DNA of 64,000 nucleotides from a virus: IMG/VR virus record IMGVR_UViG_3300025889_000076, positions 78,149 to 142,148 of that record; one strand, 5' to 3'. Shown here piece after piece: positions 6,131 to 14,839 of the stretch. The stretch's first letter is position 1; each line of letters starts with the position of its first letter. The notes beneath the pieces were generated by a model that saw only the letters and a list, made by a program, of their open reading frames with translations, was not told the origin of the DNA and did no database searches. A program made the translations under genes and the position numbers.

Positions 6131-7248
6131 GCGGGGTTAACACTAACCTGACTAATCAGGTGATTACAGGATCAGGAACTGTAGGTTCCAGCTCTGCATT
6201 GCTGGAGTTAAACACTACTGCAACAACTTCTTCTTCAGCCCAATTGACCTCTTCACGATTCCTGAAATACCGTCCCGGACAAGGAGCGTTAGGCAGGTTC
6301 ACAGCTTTGTTTACGACAGGTGCTGCAAATTCTAAACAGTACGCAGGTCTAGGCACTCCGTCTTTGGATAACGGATTCTTCTTTGGTTATGACGGTGCTA
6401 CTTTTGGAATCTGCCATATCAATGATAGCAGTGAAGTCTGGGTTGCTCAATCATCCTGGAATGTAGATGTGTGTGACGGAACAGCGGGGTCTACTAACAA
6501 GAGTGGGTTCGACCTAGACCCTACCCAAGGAAACATCTACCAAATCAAATACCAATATCTTGGATTTGGCAACATTAAGTTCTATGTTGAGAACTCAGAT
6601 GACGGAGAATTTATTCTTGTTCACGTTATTAAGTATGCCAACTCAAATACAGCCACTAGTCTTTCTCAGCCATCTCTCAACCTGCTGTGGAACGTCACAA
6701 ACACTACAAACAATACTGACATTGCTATCAAAGCAGGCTCAGGTGCTTTGTTCGTTGAGGGAATCAAAAAAAGACTAGGATCAAAATACAGTAGAGACAA
6801 CTCAAAAGGGGCGATCACTACTGAGACTAATATCATCTCTATCCGAAACGCTACAACATACAACGGAATAACAAATGCTGCTCCTATTGTGATAAATACT
6901 TTGTCAATAGCGTCTAACAAAAGCGGTTCCATTGCTGGGACGGCGATTGTCCGACTAAAAAAAGGCGTATCGCTTGGTGGCAGTCCCTCATTTGCAGCAA
7001 ATGATGGATCGACCGCAGACAATGGAGTGACTATTACAAGTGGACAATCAACCGTATCATACGATACGGCAGGTACGACTATTACTGGAGGCACGCAGAT
7101 TTATGCAGCCTGTATCGTAGTTGGCGGTAACGATGTGATTCCATTAGAAGGGATAGAAATAGAACCTGGCGAGACACTAACCATATCAGCACAATCAGAT
7201 GATTCGTCAACGGTTCAGGTTGCGGTCGATTGGGTGGAGGAAGTCTAA
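6127..7248 (+). CDS. Likely phage structural protein (tail fibre/decoration type)
   Basis: 373 residues from TTG 6127 (TTGA overlap). It is rich in Thr, Ser, Asn and Gly with alternating beta-type sequence and few charges. A distinctive early block (about 42-80) has S-R-F-L-K-Y-R-P-G-Q-G, R-F-T-A-L-F and G-F-F-F-G-Y-D-G, which I recall from virion-associated proteins of large phages. The C-terminus (about 250-373) resembles a beta-sandwich carbohydrate-binding or fibre domain. It is less AT-rich than its neighbours, as often seen for highly expressed virion genes. Confidence 0.5.
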   Translation: MSGVNTNLTNQVITGSGTVGSSSALLELNTTATTSSSAQLTSSRFLKYRPGQGALGRFTALFTTGAANSKQYAGLGTPSLDNGFFFGYDGATFGICHINDSSEVWVAQSSWNVDVCDGTAGSTNKSGFDLDPTQGNIYQIKYQYLGFGNIKFYVENSDDGEFILVHVIKYANSNTATSLSQPSLNLLWNVTNTTNNTDIAIKAGSGALFVEGIKKRLGSKYSRDNSKGAITTETNIISIRNATTYNGITNAAPIVINTLSIASNKSGSIAGTAIVRLKKGVSLGGSPSFAANDGSTADNGVTITSGQSTVSYDTAGTTITGGTQIYAACIVVGGNDVIPLEGIEIEPGETLTISAQSDDSSTVQVAVDWVEEV

Positions 7249-7454
7249 TGTGGCCGTCATTACTGAATATTCTGGGCAAATTACCTCCTGCATCAGGTAA
7301 CTCGTTTACGTCATTATCGGCTATGGGGACTCCTGGTCGATTTCAGTCATTCTCTCCAAAAGGACAGACAGCAGAATTTCTTTCAATTAATTATTTTCTT
7401 AATTTAAGATTTGAATTAGACCCTATCTTTATCAAGCTCTTTAAGAAGCGATGA
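7248..7454 (+). CDS. Small hypothetical protein, last + strand gene of the left block
   Basis: 68 residues from ATG 7248, with GGAGG at 7236-7240 and a TAATG overlap with the structural gene, so translation is likely coupled. The last 39 nt overlap the end of the convergent gene at 7416. Confidence 0.45.
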   Translation: MWPSLLNILGKLPPASGNSFTSLSAMGTPGRFQSFSPKGQTAEFLSINYFLNLRFELDPIFIKLFKKR

Positions 7455-7892
7455 ACTATACTTCTTTTCCATAGGTAAAAAGACCATTTTTATCCCCAGC
7501 TTATTGCAAACTTCTTCTTCTTGTTTGTTATAAGTCTGGGGATTTCTATCGCCACTATTAAAAAATAGGAATCTGTCTTTATTTAAAAAAGAAAATATTC
7601 CCCCAGTCCTTTCTTCTTTTATCCGCTTTACCAAAGAATATAATGTCTTAGATACACTAGAATCTTGATCAAAAGATATAAAAGCTTCATCAACAACTTT
7701 TAAAGCCTGTACAATCCGGTGTCTATGTTCTTCGTCCATAAATACTTTTGAACCTTTAATATCTACCTGATGATCATTATTTACAATGACAATCAAATAA
7801 TCACATTGAGACTTAGCTCCTTCTAAATAGTCAAGATGACCAGCATGAAGAGGGTTTGCGTACAAACTAGCTATACCATATCTATATTTCAT
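7416..7892 (-). CDS. Cytidylyltransferase-fold nucleotidyltransferase (heptose activation candidate)
   Basis: 158 residues from ATG 7892, chosen because it overlaps the upstream stop as ATGA. N-P-L-H-A-G-H near residue 17 is the HxGH nucleotide-binding motif of the cytidylyltransferase superfamily; V-V-D-E-A and S-S-S-L-L-K-E-L near the end fit too. Together with the sedoheptulose isomerase and heptose kinase of this cluster it may add AMP or another nucleotide to heptose-1-phosphate, like the C-terminal domain of HldE. The nucleotide cannot be decided by eye. It is the last gene of the long minus-strand cluster. Confidence 0.7.
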   Translation of the reverse strand: MKYRYGIASLYANPLHAGHLDYLEGAKSQCDYLIVIVNNDHQVDIKGSKVFMDEEHRHRIVQALKVVDEAFISFDQDSSVSKTLYSLVKRIKEERTGGIFSFLNKDRFLFFNSGDRNPQTYNKQEEEVCNKLGIKMVFLPMEKKYSSSLLKELDKDRV

Positions 7893-8050
7893 ATTATCCA
7901 ATTCAAAATTATATTAAGTGTAATGAATAGATTAGTTATAATAGCTTGCAATACAAGAAAAGTTCGTATAAAAGCTATATTATCACTTTCCTTTGTAGAA
8001 ATCCCAGATTTTTCCCCTATGGCTTTACACCATAATCTCCATAGACTCAT
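7889..8050 (-). CDS. Small membrane protein
   Basis: 53 residues from ATG 8050, with AGGGG upstream. A basic N-terminus (W-R-L-W-C-K) is followed by one hydrophobic helix (about 31-53) ending at the C-terminus. ATGA overlap with the nucleotidyltransferase start. No family recognised. Confidence 0.5.
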   Translation of the reverse strand: MSLWRLWCKAIGEKSGISTKESDNIAFIRTFLVLQAIITNLFITLNIILNWII

Positions 8051-8125
8051 TGCATCCCCTGAATTATAGGTAAAGGATCACAATCATACAACCCAGAACA
8101 AGTAAAAGAATTCAATAGCTGGTAA

Positions 8126-8166
8126 AAGAACAAGGCCAATTTAGCAAGTAGTCGCTAAACGGCCCA
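8126..8166 (-). terminator. Possible terminator after the HAD gene
   Basis: On the minus strand GGCC-G-TTTAGC, an 8-nt loop, GCTAAA-TT-GGCC, then TTGTTCTTTT. The stem is interrupted and the T-run imperfect, so it may only reduce transcription into 7889 and 7416. Confidence 0.4.
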
Positions 8167-8172
8167 TAATAT

Positions 8173-8523
8173 TCACTGCATTTTGTGAATACCGGAATCT
8201 CTTTCAATAGAATACGCTATGGCAGTAATTGTCCCATCAGGTTTTGTGTCGTTCACAAGGACTCTCGGACCCGATGTCAGCCCCATGACAAGCTGATCGT
8301 AAAAGATTCCGACACTGTGTAACTGCCTCTCTGTGAGTGATCTCAGCCCCTCTGGGCGAGCGGTGGTGATGACGATGTAGTGTCCATCAGCCCGCCACTT
8401 TAACAAAGTCTCCTGTGTACCTTGTATTGGTCTTGGTTCCCCCATCATCATGCCATACAGATCATTTCCGTGATGAAGAAGTGTACCGTCAATATCTAAG
8501 AAGTATGTATTATTTGAACTCAT
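8173..8523 (-). CDS. HAD-superfamily phosphatase
   Basis: 116 residues. D-I-D-G-T-L near residue 10 is HAD motif I, T-T-A-R-P-E-G near 52 is motif II, and V-N-D-T-K-P-D-G near 92 supplies the late acidic motif. No large cap domain. Small HAD proteins next to heptose kinases are plausible heptose-bisphosphate phosphatases, but it is shorter than GmhB and lacks its zinc loop, so the substrate is inferred. It overlaps the 8510 gene by 14 nt. Confidence 0.7.
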   Translation of the reverse strand: MSSNNTYFLDIDGTLLHHGNDLYGMMMGEPRPIQGTQETLLKWRADGHYIVITTARPEGLRSLTERQLHSVGIFYDQLVMGLTSGPRVLVNDTKPDGTITAIAYSIERDSGIHKMQ

Positions 8524-8674
8524 TATATTCTATACTTTCTATAATGAAGAGTGCTTGTTCTATTAAGAAAATTTTATCTTCAAAAGGAGACGGGTCTTCT
8601 ACTATATCAAAATAGTCTTCAATAAAAGTAAGAAGAAGTTTCTCTATTTTATTTCTTTTAATAGCATTATACAT
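8510..8674 (-). CDS. Small acidic hypothetical protein
   Basis: 54 residues from ATG 8674, helical and acidic. It starts inside the heptose-kinase stop (ATGTATAA, 8-nt overlap) and runs into the HAD gene, consistent with coupled translation. Confidence 0.5.
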   Translation of the reverse strand: MYNAIKRNKIEKLLLTFIEDYFDIVEDPSPFEDKIFLIEQALFIIESIEYNEFK

Positions 8675-9638
8675 ATTGATTAATTATTCTAGATCCATAT
8701 GGATCGACGCTAAAGTCAATAAAGTTTTTCCTGTATTTTTGTTTAAAATCGTTCTTATTTTTAGAACTATCAATTAATCCAAATATAAACCCGCTACCAC
8801 CGCTACCAATTAACTTGCCCCCAATCATCCCCTCATCTTGCAGACGGTTATACATCTGGTCAATTTCATAATTACTTACAATGTTTGATATCTTTTTCTT
8901 TTCCAGCCAAGAGTTATGTAATAAACGAGCAATACAATCAATGTCAGAGTTTAAAAAATAATCATATGCTTTGTGTGCAAACTCTTTAATGCGATGCTTG
9001 GATTCAATATTATCAGAATTTTTGTGAGACTCAGCAATATTAAATGATTTTCTTGACCTGCCCGTATAAATAAGAATTGCCCTATTAAAGAATTCCCTCT
9101 GAAACTCTTCACTAATGGGCATTGGTTTAACTTTAAAATCATTATCTGCAATATGTATAGAGTTAAATCCTCCGTAACTAGCCCATATTTGGTCTTGTAT
9201 CCCCCCAGCCTCACCTAATAGGTCTCGCTCTATATAAATAGCCTCTTTAGCAAGCCTCTTATTACTTATAGAATCTCCAGAAAGTCTATAAAATGAATTT
9301 AGTAGACCAACTATAAAAGATGAAGAAGACCCAATGCCTGTTTGCGAGGGAAGATCTGATAGGTGAACAATCTCTACTCCTTCACGCACATTAAGGAAGT
9401 CTAAGACCCCACGAACACCATTATGTTTTATTTCTTCGTTATTATCAACTATCTCTGTCTTAGCATAACAAATCTTAGTTTTATAATCAAGAATTCCTGG
9501 AGTCATTCTAACATTAGTATAACAATACTTGTCTATAGTAAAACCTATAAGCAATGACCCATATCGATTGTAGTAATTTTCATAATCAGTAGAACCACCA
9601 AACATAGAGATTCTAAACGGTGTTTGAGATATAATCAT
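8667..9638 (-). CDS. hddA: GHMP-family sugar kinase, heptose-7-phosphate kinase type
   Basis: 323 residues, full length for HddA-type kinases. P-F-R-I-S-M-F-G-G-S-T-D-Y near residue 7 and L-P-S-Q-T-G-I-G-S-S-S-S-F near 99 are the N-terminal and glycine-rich ATP motifs of GHMP kinases; K-L-I-G-S-G-G-S-G-F near 275 is motif 3. The likely reaction is phosphorylation of D-glycero-D-manno-heptose 7-phosphate at C1, between GmhA (22922) and the phosphatase. A related sugar kinase such as fucokinase cannot be excluded. Confidence 0.75.
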   Translation of the reverse strand: MIISQTPFRISMFGGSTDYENYYNRYGSLLIGFTIDKYCYTNVRMTPGILDYKTKICYAKTEIVDNNEEIKHNGVRGVLDFLNVREGVEIVHLSDLPSQTGIGSSSSFIVGLLNSFYRLSGDSISNKRLAKEAIYIERDLLGEAGGIQDQIWASYGGFNSIHIADNDFKVKPMPISEEFQREFFNRAILIYTGRSRKSFNIAESHKNSDNIESKHRIKEFAHKAYDYFLNSDIDCIARLLHNSWLEKKKISNIVSNYEIDQMYNRLQDEGMIGGKLIGSGGSGFIFGLIDSSKNKNDFKQKYRKNFIDFSVDPYGSRIINQYV

Positions 9639-10149
9639 CTAGTTGTTTTCTAAAAACCGATTTTCCTCGACCAATATTAGCTTTCCAATCACTTGAGGAT
9701 TCTTTATTCACATAATCTGTAACAAATTTATAACATACAAATTTAATGTTATACTTCTTACACACAGAAGCAATAGCGAATGCTTCCATGTCTACTAAAT
9801 CAGGTTCTAGATGACCATCACCCTTCACTCGTTTAAAAGAATACTCATCTAAGAACCTATCTCCTGTCGAACAGATACATCCTGTTTCGTCTGTTGTAAT
9901 TATGTTCGGACTAAATTCACCGACAAGATCTCTGTCTTGAAATATCCCGCACTTATACAAACCAGACATGGATGGTTTTAAAGCACCGCAAGTTCCGAAA
10001 TTGATAATAACTTCTGGATCATAATTATCTATAACTTCCATTGCTGCTATTGCAGCATTTACTTTGCCAACACCGCTATAGTATATCCTATTTTTATATT
10101 TTGGATAATCAAATTCTTCTTCTAAGGCGGTTACTATCCTGAATTCCAT
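9613..10149 (-). CDS. Nucleosidase/phosphorylase family protein (MTA/SAH-nucleosidase-like)
   Basis: 178 residues from ATG 10149, preferred because AGGA lies 9 nt upstream. Y-Y-S-G-V-G-K-V-N-A-A near the start, I-I-N-F-G-T-C-G-A and L-V-D-M-E-A-F-A-I-A are the phosphate-pocket, purine-site and ribose-binding (Met-Glu) motifs of the PNP/UDP family, with a final T-D-Y-V-N. It is shorter than MtnN. Its role in a sugar cluster is unclear; it may recycle products of the radical SAM and methyltransferase enzymes nearby, or act on a nucleoside precursor. Confidence 0.65.
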   Translation of the reverse strand: MEFRIVTALEEEFDYPKYKNRIYYSGVGKVNAAIAAMEVIDNYDPEVIINFGTCGALKPSMSGLYKCGIFQDRDLVGEFSPNIITTDETGCICSTGDRFLDEYSFKRVKGDGHLEPDLVDMEAFAIASVCKKYNIKFVCYKFVTDYVNKESSSDWKANIGRGKSVFRKQLDDYISNTV

Positions 10150-10150
10150 T

Positions 10151-11092
10151 TTAATAATTCCTGCATCTTTCTGCATCGTTAGGAGACATTAAGTCATAGA
10201 ATCTAGACATTTCGGCAATTCCGTATTCTAATGTATAGTTTGGTCTATATCCTAAATTATAAAGTTTACCACTAGACACATTATAATCACGTTTGTCAGG
10301 ATCAGTCCTATCTGTAACAACAGAGTAGGTAGCACCAAGTTCTTTACAGACTAATTTGACTAATTCCATTTTAGTAGTATTTAGATTGTCATTACCTAAA
10401 TTATAGACCTGTCCTTTCATATACCTTTGTTCTTCAATAGCAAAGTCAAACCCTCTTACAATATCCTTGACGTGTATATAGTTACGTCTAAATTGAGGAT
10501 CAAAGACAGTAATATTTCCTTCTTCTTGTGCTACTTTTACTAAATTATTCACCAACAGATCTGTACGCGGTCTATAAGACCATCCGAATACAGTGGCTAA
10601 TCTAAAACATACTGTATTTCGATATCCGCTAATAAGCGTATCTTCTGCCGCCTGTTTTGTCCTAGCATATAAAGAAAGAGGGTTTGATGGAGTTTCTTCT
10701 GTACATATTTCCTCTCCAGTAGAACCATAGCCAGAATTAGTGTTAGGGTATATAACTAACTGATTATTCAAATAAGGAATTAGTTCAGAAAACCAATCCT
10801 GATTTAAAGCTTTTGTAACGTATTGATACTTATCGCATAGTGGTGCTCCAACTAAAGCCGCTAATGGAATAATTACATCGGATGTCTTAATATGATGTAT
10901 TAAGTTATCAGACCAATTAGTAACATCTTCTATATAAAGTTTGCCACCTTTATCACAAAAAACACTACTTACTAATGTCCCCTGATCATACCATAGATTA
11001 TCAAATCCTACAACTTCATTACCCATAGAACTGAAGTATTCACATACAGAGGAACCAATATATCCAGCGGCACCAGTAACTAAAATTTTCAT
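10151..11092 (-). CDS. NAD-dependent sugar epimerase/dehydratase (extended SDR) 1
   Basis: 313 residues. T-G-A-A-G-Y-I-G-S is the TGxxGxxG nucleotide motif; N-S-G-Y-G followed by Y-A-R-T-K supplies the YxxxK catalytic pair; R-R-N-Y-I-H-V-K-D-I is a typical late SDR motif. The substrate is not predictable. It lies between the DegT-fold enzyme and the nucleosidase in the surface-sugar operon. Confidence 0.8.
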   Translation of the reverse strand: MKILVTGAAGYIGSSVCEYFSSMGNEVVGFDNLWYDQGTLVSSVFCDKGGKLYIEDVTNWSDNLIHHIKTSDVIIPLAALVGAPLCDKYQYVTKALNQDWFSELIPYLNNQLVIYPNTNSGYGSTGEEICTEETPSNPLSLYARTKQAAEDTLISGYRNTVCFRLATVFGWSYRPRTDLLVNNLVKVAQEEGNITVFDPQFRRNYIHVKDIVRGFDFAIEEQRYMKGQVYNLGNDNLNTTKMELVKLVCKELGATYSVVTDRTDPDKRDYNVSSGKLYNLGYRPNYTLEYGIAEMSRFYDLMSPNDAERCRNY

Positions 11093-11129
11093 AAATTATC
11101 TGTCAATCTATTTTCTAAAAGTAAATAAT

Positions 11130-12275
11130 TCAGTAATTAGATAACCCCTCTTGAATCGCCTTACAGATTCTCTCCATATCTTCCTCACTCAAATATTGAT
11201 GGCATCCAATGTGAACACCGTTATCCCCAATCCATTCTGCGTCTGGGAAGTCTCCTAAATTATATCCCATATCGGCAAAGGCTTTGTGTTGAGTCGGGAT
11301 ACATCCAAAATTTTTCTTATAATGAATATTATACTTATCAAAAGTAGCCTTTACTTTATCTATGTGCCCTTTCTTTTTACAAGTAATACTAAATCCATGA
11401 GGACAATTAATATTACCTTCATCTTCTTCAGAGAAAAATGCTACATTCTCAAACCCATTTGCAGCTTCTCTCATTCTTTTCATTAATTTATGACGGGTAT
11501 TAAATGTATCCCAAAATAAATCAATCCCTTCAAGACCGATAGAAGCCTCAAGATCATTCATCTTAGAATTTAATCCGGTTCTTTGATGATCAAAATAGAT
11601 AGAATTAAAAGGACGACCATGAGAACGAGTAGAGCCTAATAGATCAGCAATATAAGGATCGTTAGTAGATACATTACCACCTTCTCCACAAGCTAGTATA
11701 TGGGCAATATAGTGACTAAATACCGCCATATGACCCCAATGACCAGTATATTCATGTCTCCTAAAACCGTCATTAAATGAGGCACCATGAGCTTCGCAAG
11801 AATCCTCAATAACAATTAAGTCATATTCTGACGCGATCTTACAAATCACATCCATTTCAGCCATTCTACCCATTGTATGTACAGGCATAATAGCAACAGT
11901 ATTCTCATTGATAGCATCTTCAATTATAGTTTCGTCGATATTTAGAGTAGACTTTCTCACATCAACAAACTTAGGTATTAATCCTGCCGCCCTGACTCCA
12001 TTAGAAGTAGCAATAAATGACAAGGCTGGAACTATCACTTCGCTCTTACCACGAACCGCATTTTTTAGCTCATAAAGAGTAAGGCAAGCATTAATAACTC
12101 CATCTGTTCCAGAACTCATGGCTACTGCTCTTTCGTAGCCAAACAATTTTGCCCACTTCTTTTCAAAATCTGCCACCTTTGGACCACCAGAGGCCCAATT
12201 ATTATCACAGCAATCCAAGAGATTAGCTTTTGCTACTTCTCCTATACGTAGTTCACCAAATTCAATTCGTTTCAT
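11130..12275 (-). CDS. DegT/DnrJ/EryC1-fold enzyme with His at the PLP-lysine position
   Basis: 381 residues, full length for the family. W-A-S-G-G-P near the start, A-V-A-M-S-S-G-T-D-G (PLP phosphate) and I-E-D-S-C-E-A-H-G are typical. At the PLP-lysine site the sequence reads F-S-H-Y-I-A-H-I-L-A-C-G-E-G-G: His stands where aminotransferases have Lys. That substitution is the hallmark of the sugar 3-dehydratases ColD and RfbH/E1, which use PLP or PMP without an internal aldimine. A 3-deoxy sugar product is therefore more likely than an amino sugar. Confidence 0.75.
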   Translation of the reverse strand: MKRIEFGELRIGEVAKANLLDCCDNNWASGGPKVADFEKKWAKLFGYERAVAMSSGTDGVINACLTLYELKNAVRGKSEVIVPALSFIATSNGVRAAGLIPKFVDVRKSTLNIDETIIEDAINENTVAIMPVHTMGRMAEMDVICKIASEYDLIVIEDSCEAHGASFNDGFRRHEYTGHWGHMAVFSHYIAHILACGEGGNVSTNDPYIADLLGSTRSHGRPFNSIYFDHQRTGLNSKMNDLEASIGLEGIDLFWDTFNTRHKLMKRMREAANGFENVAFFSEEDEGNINCPHGFSITCKKKGHIDKVKATFDKYNIHYKKNFGCIPTQHKAFADMGYNLGDFPDAEWIGDNGVHIGCHQYLSEEDMERICKAIQEGLSNY

Positions 12276-12290
12276 ATAATCGTTCCATAG

Positions 12291-12638
12291 TTACAAAAAA
12301 TTACACATTGACATAAAAGCTGTACTGTCGAAGATTGAAAAATAGATAGGTTCTAGATTTACGTTATCGTATTTAGTCCATGATTTACGTTCAGGATGGC
12401 TAGGACTCCCCAGCTTAAGTGATGATATCCCAACTCCTGTACAAGTGTGTTATGATTGATCATCATTATATTTCCTAATCACCAATCCATATAAACTACT
12501 TAATTTGCTATCACCCAACATTTTCGCCGCATCTTTAGAGAATATGAGAGGTGTTCCAATATAGAAAGATTCCATTCCTACATCGCCATCTGCATATTGC
12601 AACCACCCACGATAACCAACAAAATTTAGCTTTGACAT
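12291..12638 (-). pseudogene. Small hypothetical gene with an in-frame TAA (62 aa before, 52 aa after)
   Basis: ATG 12638 gives 62 residues ending N-D-D-Q-S at TAA 12452-12450. The same frame then stays open for 52 more codons to TAA 12293-12291, and the second part (S-H-P-E-R-K-S-W-T-K-Y-D, then I-F-D-S-T-A-F) looks protein-like. It may be one 115-codon gene broken by a stop, or a readthrough case. The start overlaps the radical SAM stop by 13 nt. No family recognised. Confidence 0.4.
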
Positions 12639-14128
12639 ATCTTCCTTTTTAATTTAATATCAGTCATCTTCTTGATATTCTCAACAGCGATCTGACCGTA
12701 ACGTATTTTCATGCGATTTAAAACTCCTGGATTAGTAAAATAAGCATCAAAGAAATAATCCCTGAATTCTAATACTTCCCTTGAAGTTAATGCTTCTGTA
12801 CTATCAGGCACATGATCATAAGAAAGAAAACCAAACTCTGTATACTTATCTGGAAGCTTTCTACCCTCTTGTTTAGCGGCCATGTATAATGGAGAACCCG
12901 GCAAAGCTGTAGAGCAATACACATTCATATTTGCTAACGGTAGTTCAAACGAAAGATTCATTGTTTGCTGCATACTCTCATAAGTATCAGTTGGTAGCCC
13001 AACAATAAAATTGCCGCCTACACCAATATCATGATCGTCAATAGCCTTAACAACTTCTCTGATATTTATTTCTTTGAATCTCCCCTTATCTATTTCTTGG
13101 CGTACATCCTGATTTGCAGACTCAATACCTAATGCTAAGTGTCTAACACCGGCTTTTCTCAAAATCTCCAAATACTGAGGCTTTGCGGTATCCACTCTAC
13201 TATAAGCCCATATATTAAAGTCGAGATTACGCTCAATAATCAACTCACATAGCTTCATAAAGTGTTTGGGTCTATACACAAACATTTCATCAGCAATTTT
13301 TAAATGCTTAACCCCTTGGTCTGCTAAGTACTCTAATTGTGTAATAGTAAATTCTGGATTCCAGTATCGAAATACATTAAAATTAGCAGCAGTATGATTT
13401 GGATTATTATCTGTACGATTAATTTGATTGATCATACAAAAGTTACAACGACTGAAGCACCCTAAGCTAGTATAAATACTAGCAAAGGGCGATGTATCCC
13501 CTTGAAATTGTGTATGCCACACACTAGTACGATACTTGTCTAAAGGCGGCATAATATCGTATGCAACACCTGGCAAATCTGTTTCAAGCATATCCTGTGG
13601 CACTATAGGCGAAGCGTTATTCATAACGCTCTCACCTTGTGCATTCTTCCAACAGATACCCAAAGTCCCTTTAAGAGCTTCATCTGATAGATCTGTAGCT
13701 AGTAAAGAGATAAGGGCATAAACCCCCTCATTCGTAAACACAATGTCTATGAAGTCATGTCTATCTAATGTCTCCATTGGTAAGGCATTGACGTGAGGTC
13801 CAACAAATGCTATCTTACACTTACCATATTCATCATTAACAAGTTTAGCAGCCGCTACGGCACCGTCCATAGCGGCAGAACTTGCATTTGGATTTTGACC
13901 AGTAGCTACAAATAGTACAATGTCCGGCTCAATATCATTGATACTACTAATAAAAGAACGTGTATCATGATTAATCTCCATATCAAAAAACTCTACAGGA
14001 AATCCTTTAGTCCTTACCGCATTAGCTAGCAATCCAGCCCAAAGATTAGGTTCCTTTGCGGAAAGATCCTTTGCTAATTCTTGATAGATACCACGAGCAG
14101 AAGGAGCGACTATTAATAATTTATTCAT
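12626..14128 (-). CDS. B12-binding-domain radical SAM protein
   Basis: 500 residues from ATG 14128, which starts inside the upstream stop (ATGAATAA). Residues about 1-170 resemble a cobalamin-binding Rossmann domain; the canonical DxHxxG is not obvious. S-L-G-C-F-S-R-C-N-F-C near 227-237 is the CxxxCxxC iron-sulfur motif, followed by a radical SAM barrel (G-I-E-S-A-N-Q and G-G-N-F-I-V-G-L-P). Class B relatives carry out C-methylation or rearrangement on unactivated carbons. In this cluster a sugar is a possible substrate, by inference. Confidence 0.8.
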   Translation of the reverse strand: MNKLLIVAPSARGIYQELAKDLSAKEPNLWAGLLANAVRTKGFPVEFFDMEINHDTRSFISSINDIEPDIVLFVATGQNPNASSAAMDGAVAAAKLVNDEYGKCKIAFVGPHVNALPMETLDRHDFIDIVFTNEGVYALISLLATDLSDEALKGTLGICWKNAQGESVMNNASPIVPQDMLETDLPGVAYDIMPPLDKYRTSVWHTQFQGDTSPFASIYTSLGCFSRCNFCMINQINRTDNNPNHTAANFNVFRYWNPEFTITQLEYLADQGVKHLKIADEMFVYRPKHFMKLCELIIERNLDFNIWAYSRVDTAKPQYLEILRKAGVRHLALGIESANQDVRQEIDKGRFKEINIREVVKAIDDHDIGVGGNFIVGLPTDTYESMQQTMNLSFELPLANMNVYCSTALPGSPLYMAAKQEGRKLPDKYTEFGFLSYDHVPDSTEALTSREVLEFRDYFFDAYFTNPGVLNRMKIRYGQIAVENIKKMTDIKLKRKICQS

Positions 14129-14315
14129 TTGTAATTTCTTTAATTTCAAAAGGTACTATCTCAACACCTTGATTTCTTCCACCTTTCATAGATTGTACTA
14201 TTTTAGTAGCCACCCTTTTATCTATATAAAGCTTTCCACGCTTAGTCCAAAGACCAAATTTTCCGCCGACATAAAAAAGGCCAGTACTTTTTTGCCTTAT
14301 TTTATATTCAATCAT
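14121..14315 (-). CDS. Small basic hypothetical protein
   Basis: 64 residues from ATG 14315, where GGAG sits 7 nt upstream inside the end of the previous gene (overlap ATGATTGA). Y-K-I-R-Q-K-S-T-G-L-F-Y-V-G-G-K recalls small phage proteins describing a label or template region, but I cannot name a family. Confidence 0.5.
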   Translation of the reverse strand: MIEYKIRQKSTGLFYVGGKFGLWTKRGKLYIDKRVATKIVQSMKGGRNQGVEIVPFEIKEITNE

Positions 14316-14826
14316 ACAAATCTCCATGCTCAATTAACATAGTTACTCCACCATCTAATGCTTTTATATAAGCGGGGACTATCTGGTGGGGGTAAAGAAG
14401 ATCTACAACATTAATATGTTCACACATACTACGAAAAGCTTCTGCGTAATTAGCCTTATGCTGCTGTCCAGGATCAAGAGGATACTCTGAACCTACAGCA
14501 ATCTTAATTATTACACATGGATCAGATTTACCTAAACACATAATTTTCCACTTATCTAAGTGGTTTACTATTTGATTAGCGGCTAGAATGGCAAAATTCG
14601 AACGTGGATAAATACTAACTGGAATTGCTCCGGTTAAAGCAAGACCTAGACAGTAACCCATCTGGAACTCTTCTGCTACAGGAAGTTCAATCTTCTGATT
14701 AACCGGAACATCTGCTAACTGACGGGTAATTCCTGTGCCTTTATAAGCTACTGCCTGTCCTACGAATAAGGCATTTGCTTCAGCTAGTAAAGCAACACCT
14801 TTGTTAATCTCTTCTAGATATTTCAT
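14308..14826 (-). CDS. TPP-dependent dehydrogenase/transketolase, pyrimidine-binding (beta-type) subunit
   Basis: 172 residues from ATG 14826 with AGGG upstream. P-V-A-E-E-F-Q-M-G-Y-C-L-G-L-A near 62 holds the Glu expected to activate TPP; P-R-S-N-F and Q-Q-H-K-A fit E1-beta. The C-terminal transketolase domain is missing. It pairs with the alpha subunit at 14840, so one active site would be built from two small chains. In a sugar cluster such an enzyme could transfer a two-carbon unit to a keto-sugar. Confidence 0.7.
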   Translation of the reverse strand: MKYLEEINKGVALLAEANALFVGQAVAYKGTGITRQLADVPVNQKIELPVAEEFQMGYCLGLALTGAIPVSIYPRSNFAILAANQIVNHLDKWKIMCLGKSDPCVIIKIAVGSEYPLDPGQQHKANYAEAFRSMCEHINVVDLLYPHQIVPAYIKALDGGVTMLIEHGDLYD

Positions 14827-14839
14827 ACCAATCCCTAAA

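Noticed and set aside
6666-7094. 142-aa minus-strand ORF inside the structural gene
   Set aside because: Antisense to a coherent protein with a typical structural composition; no ribosome-binding site.
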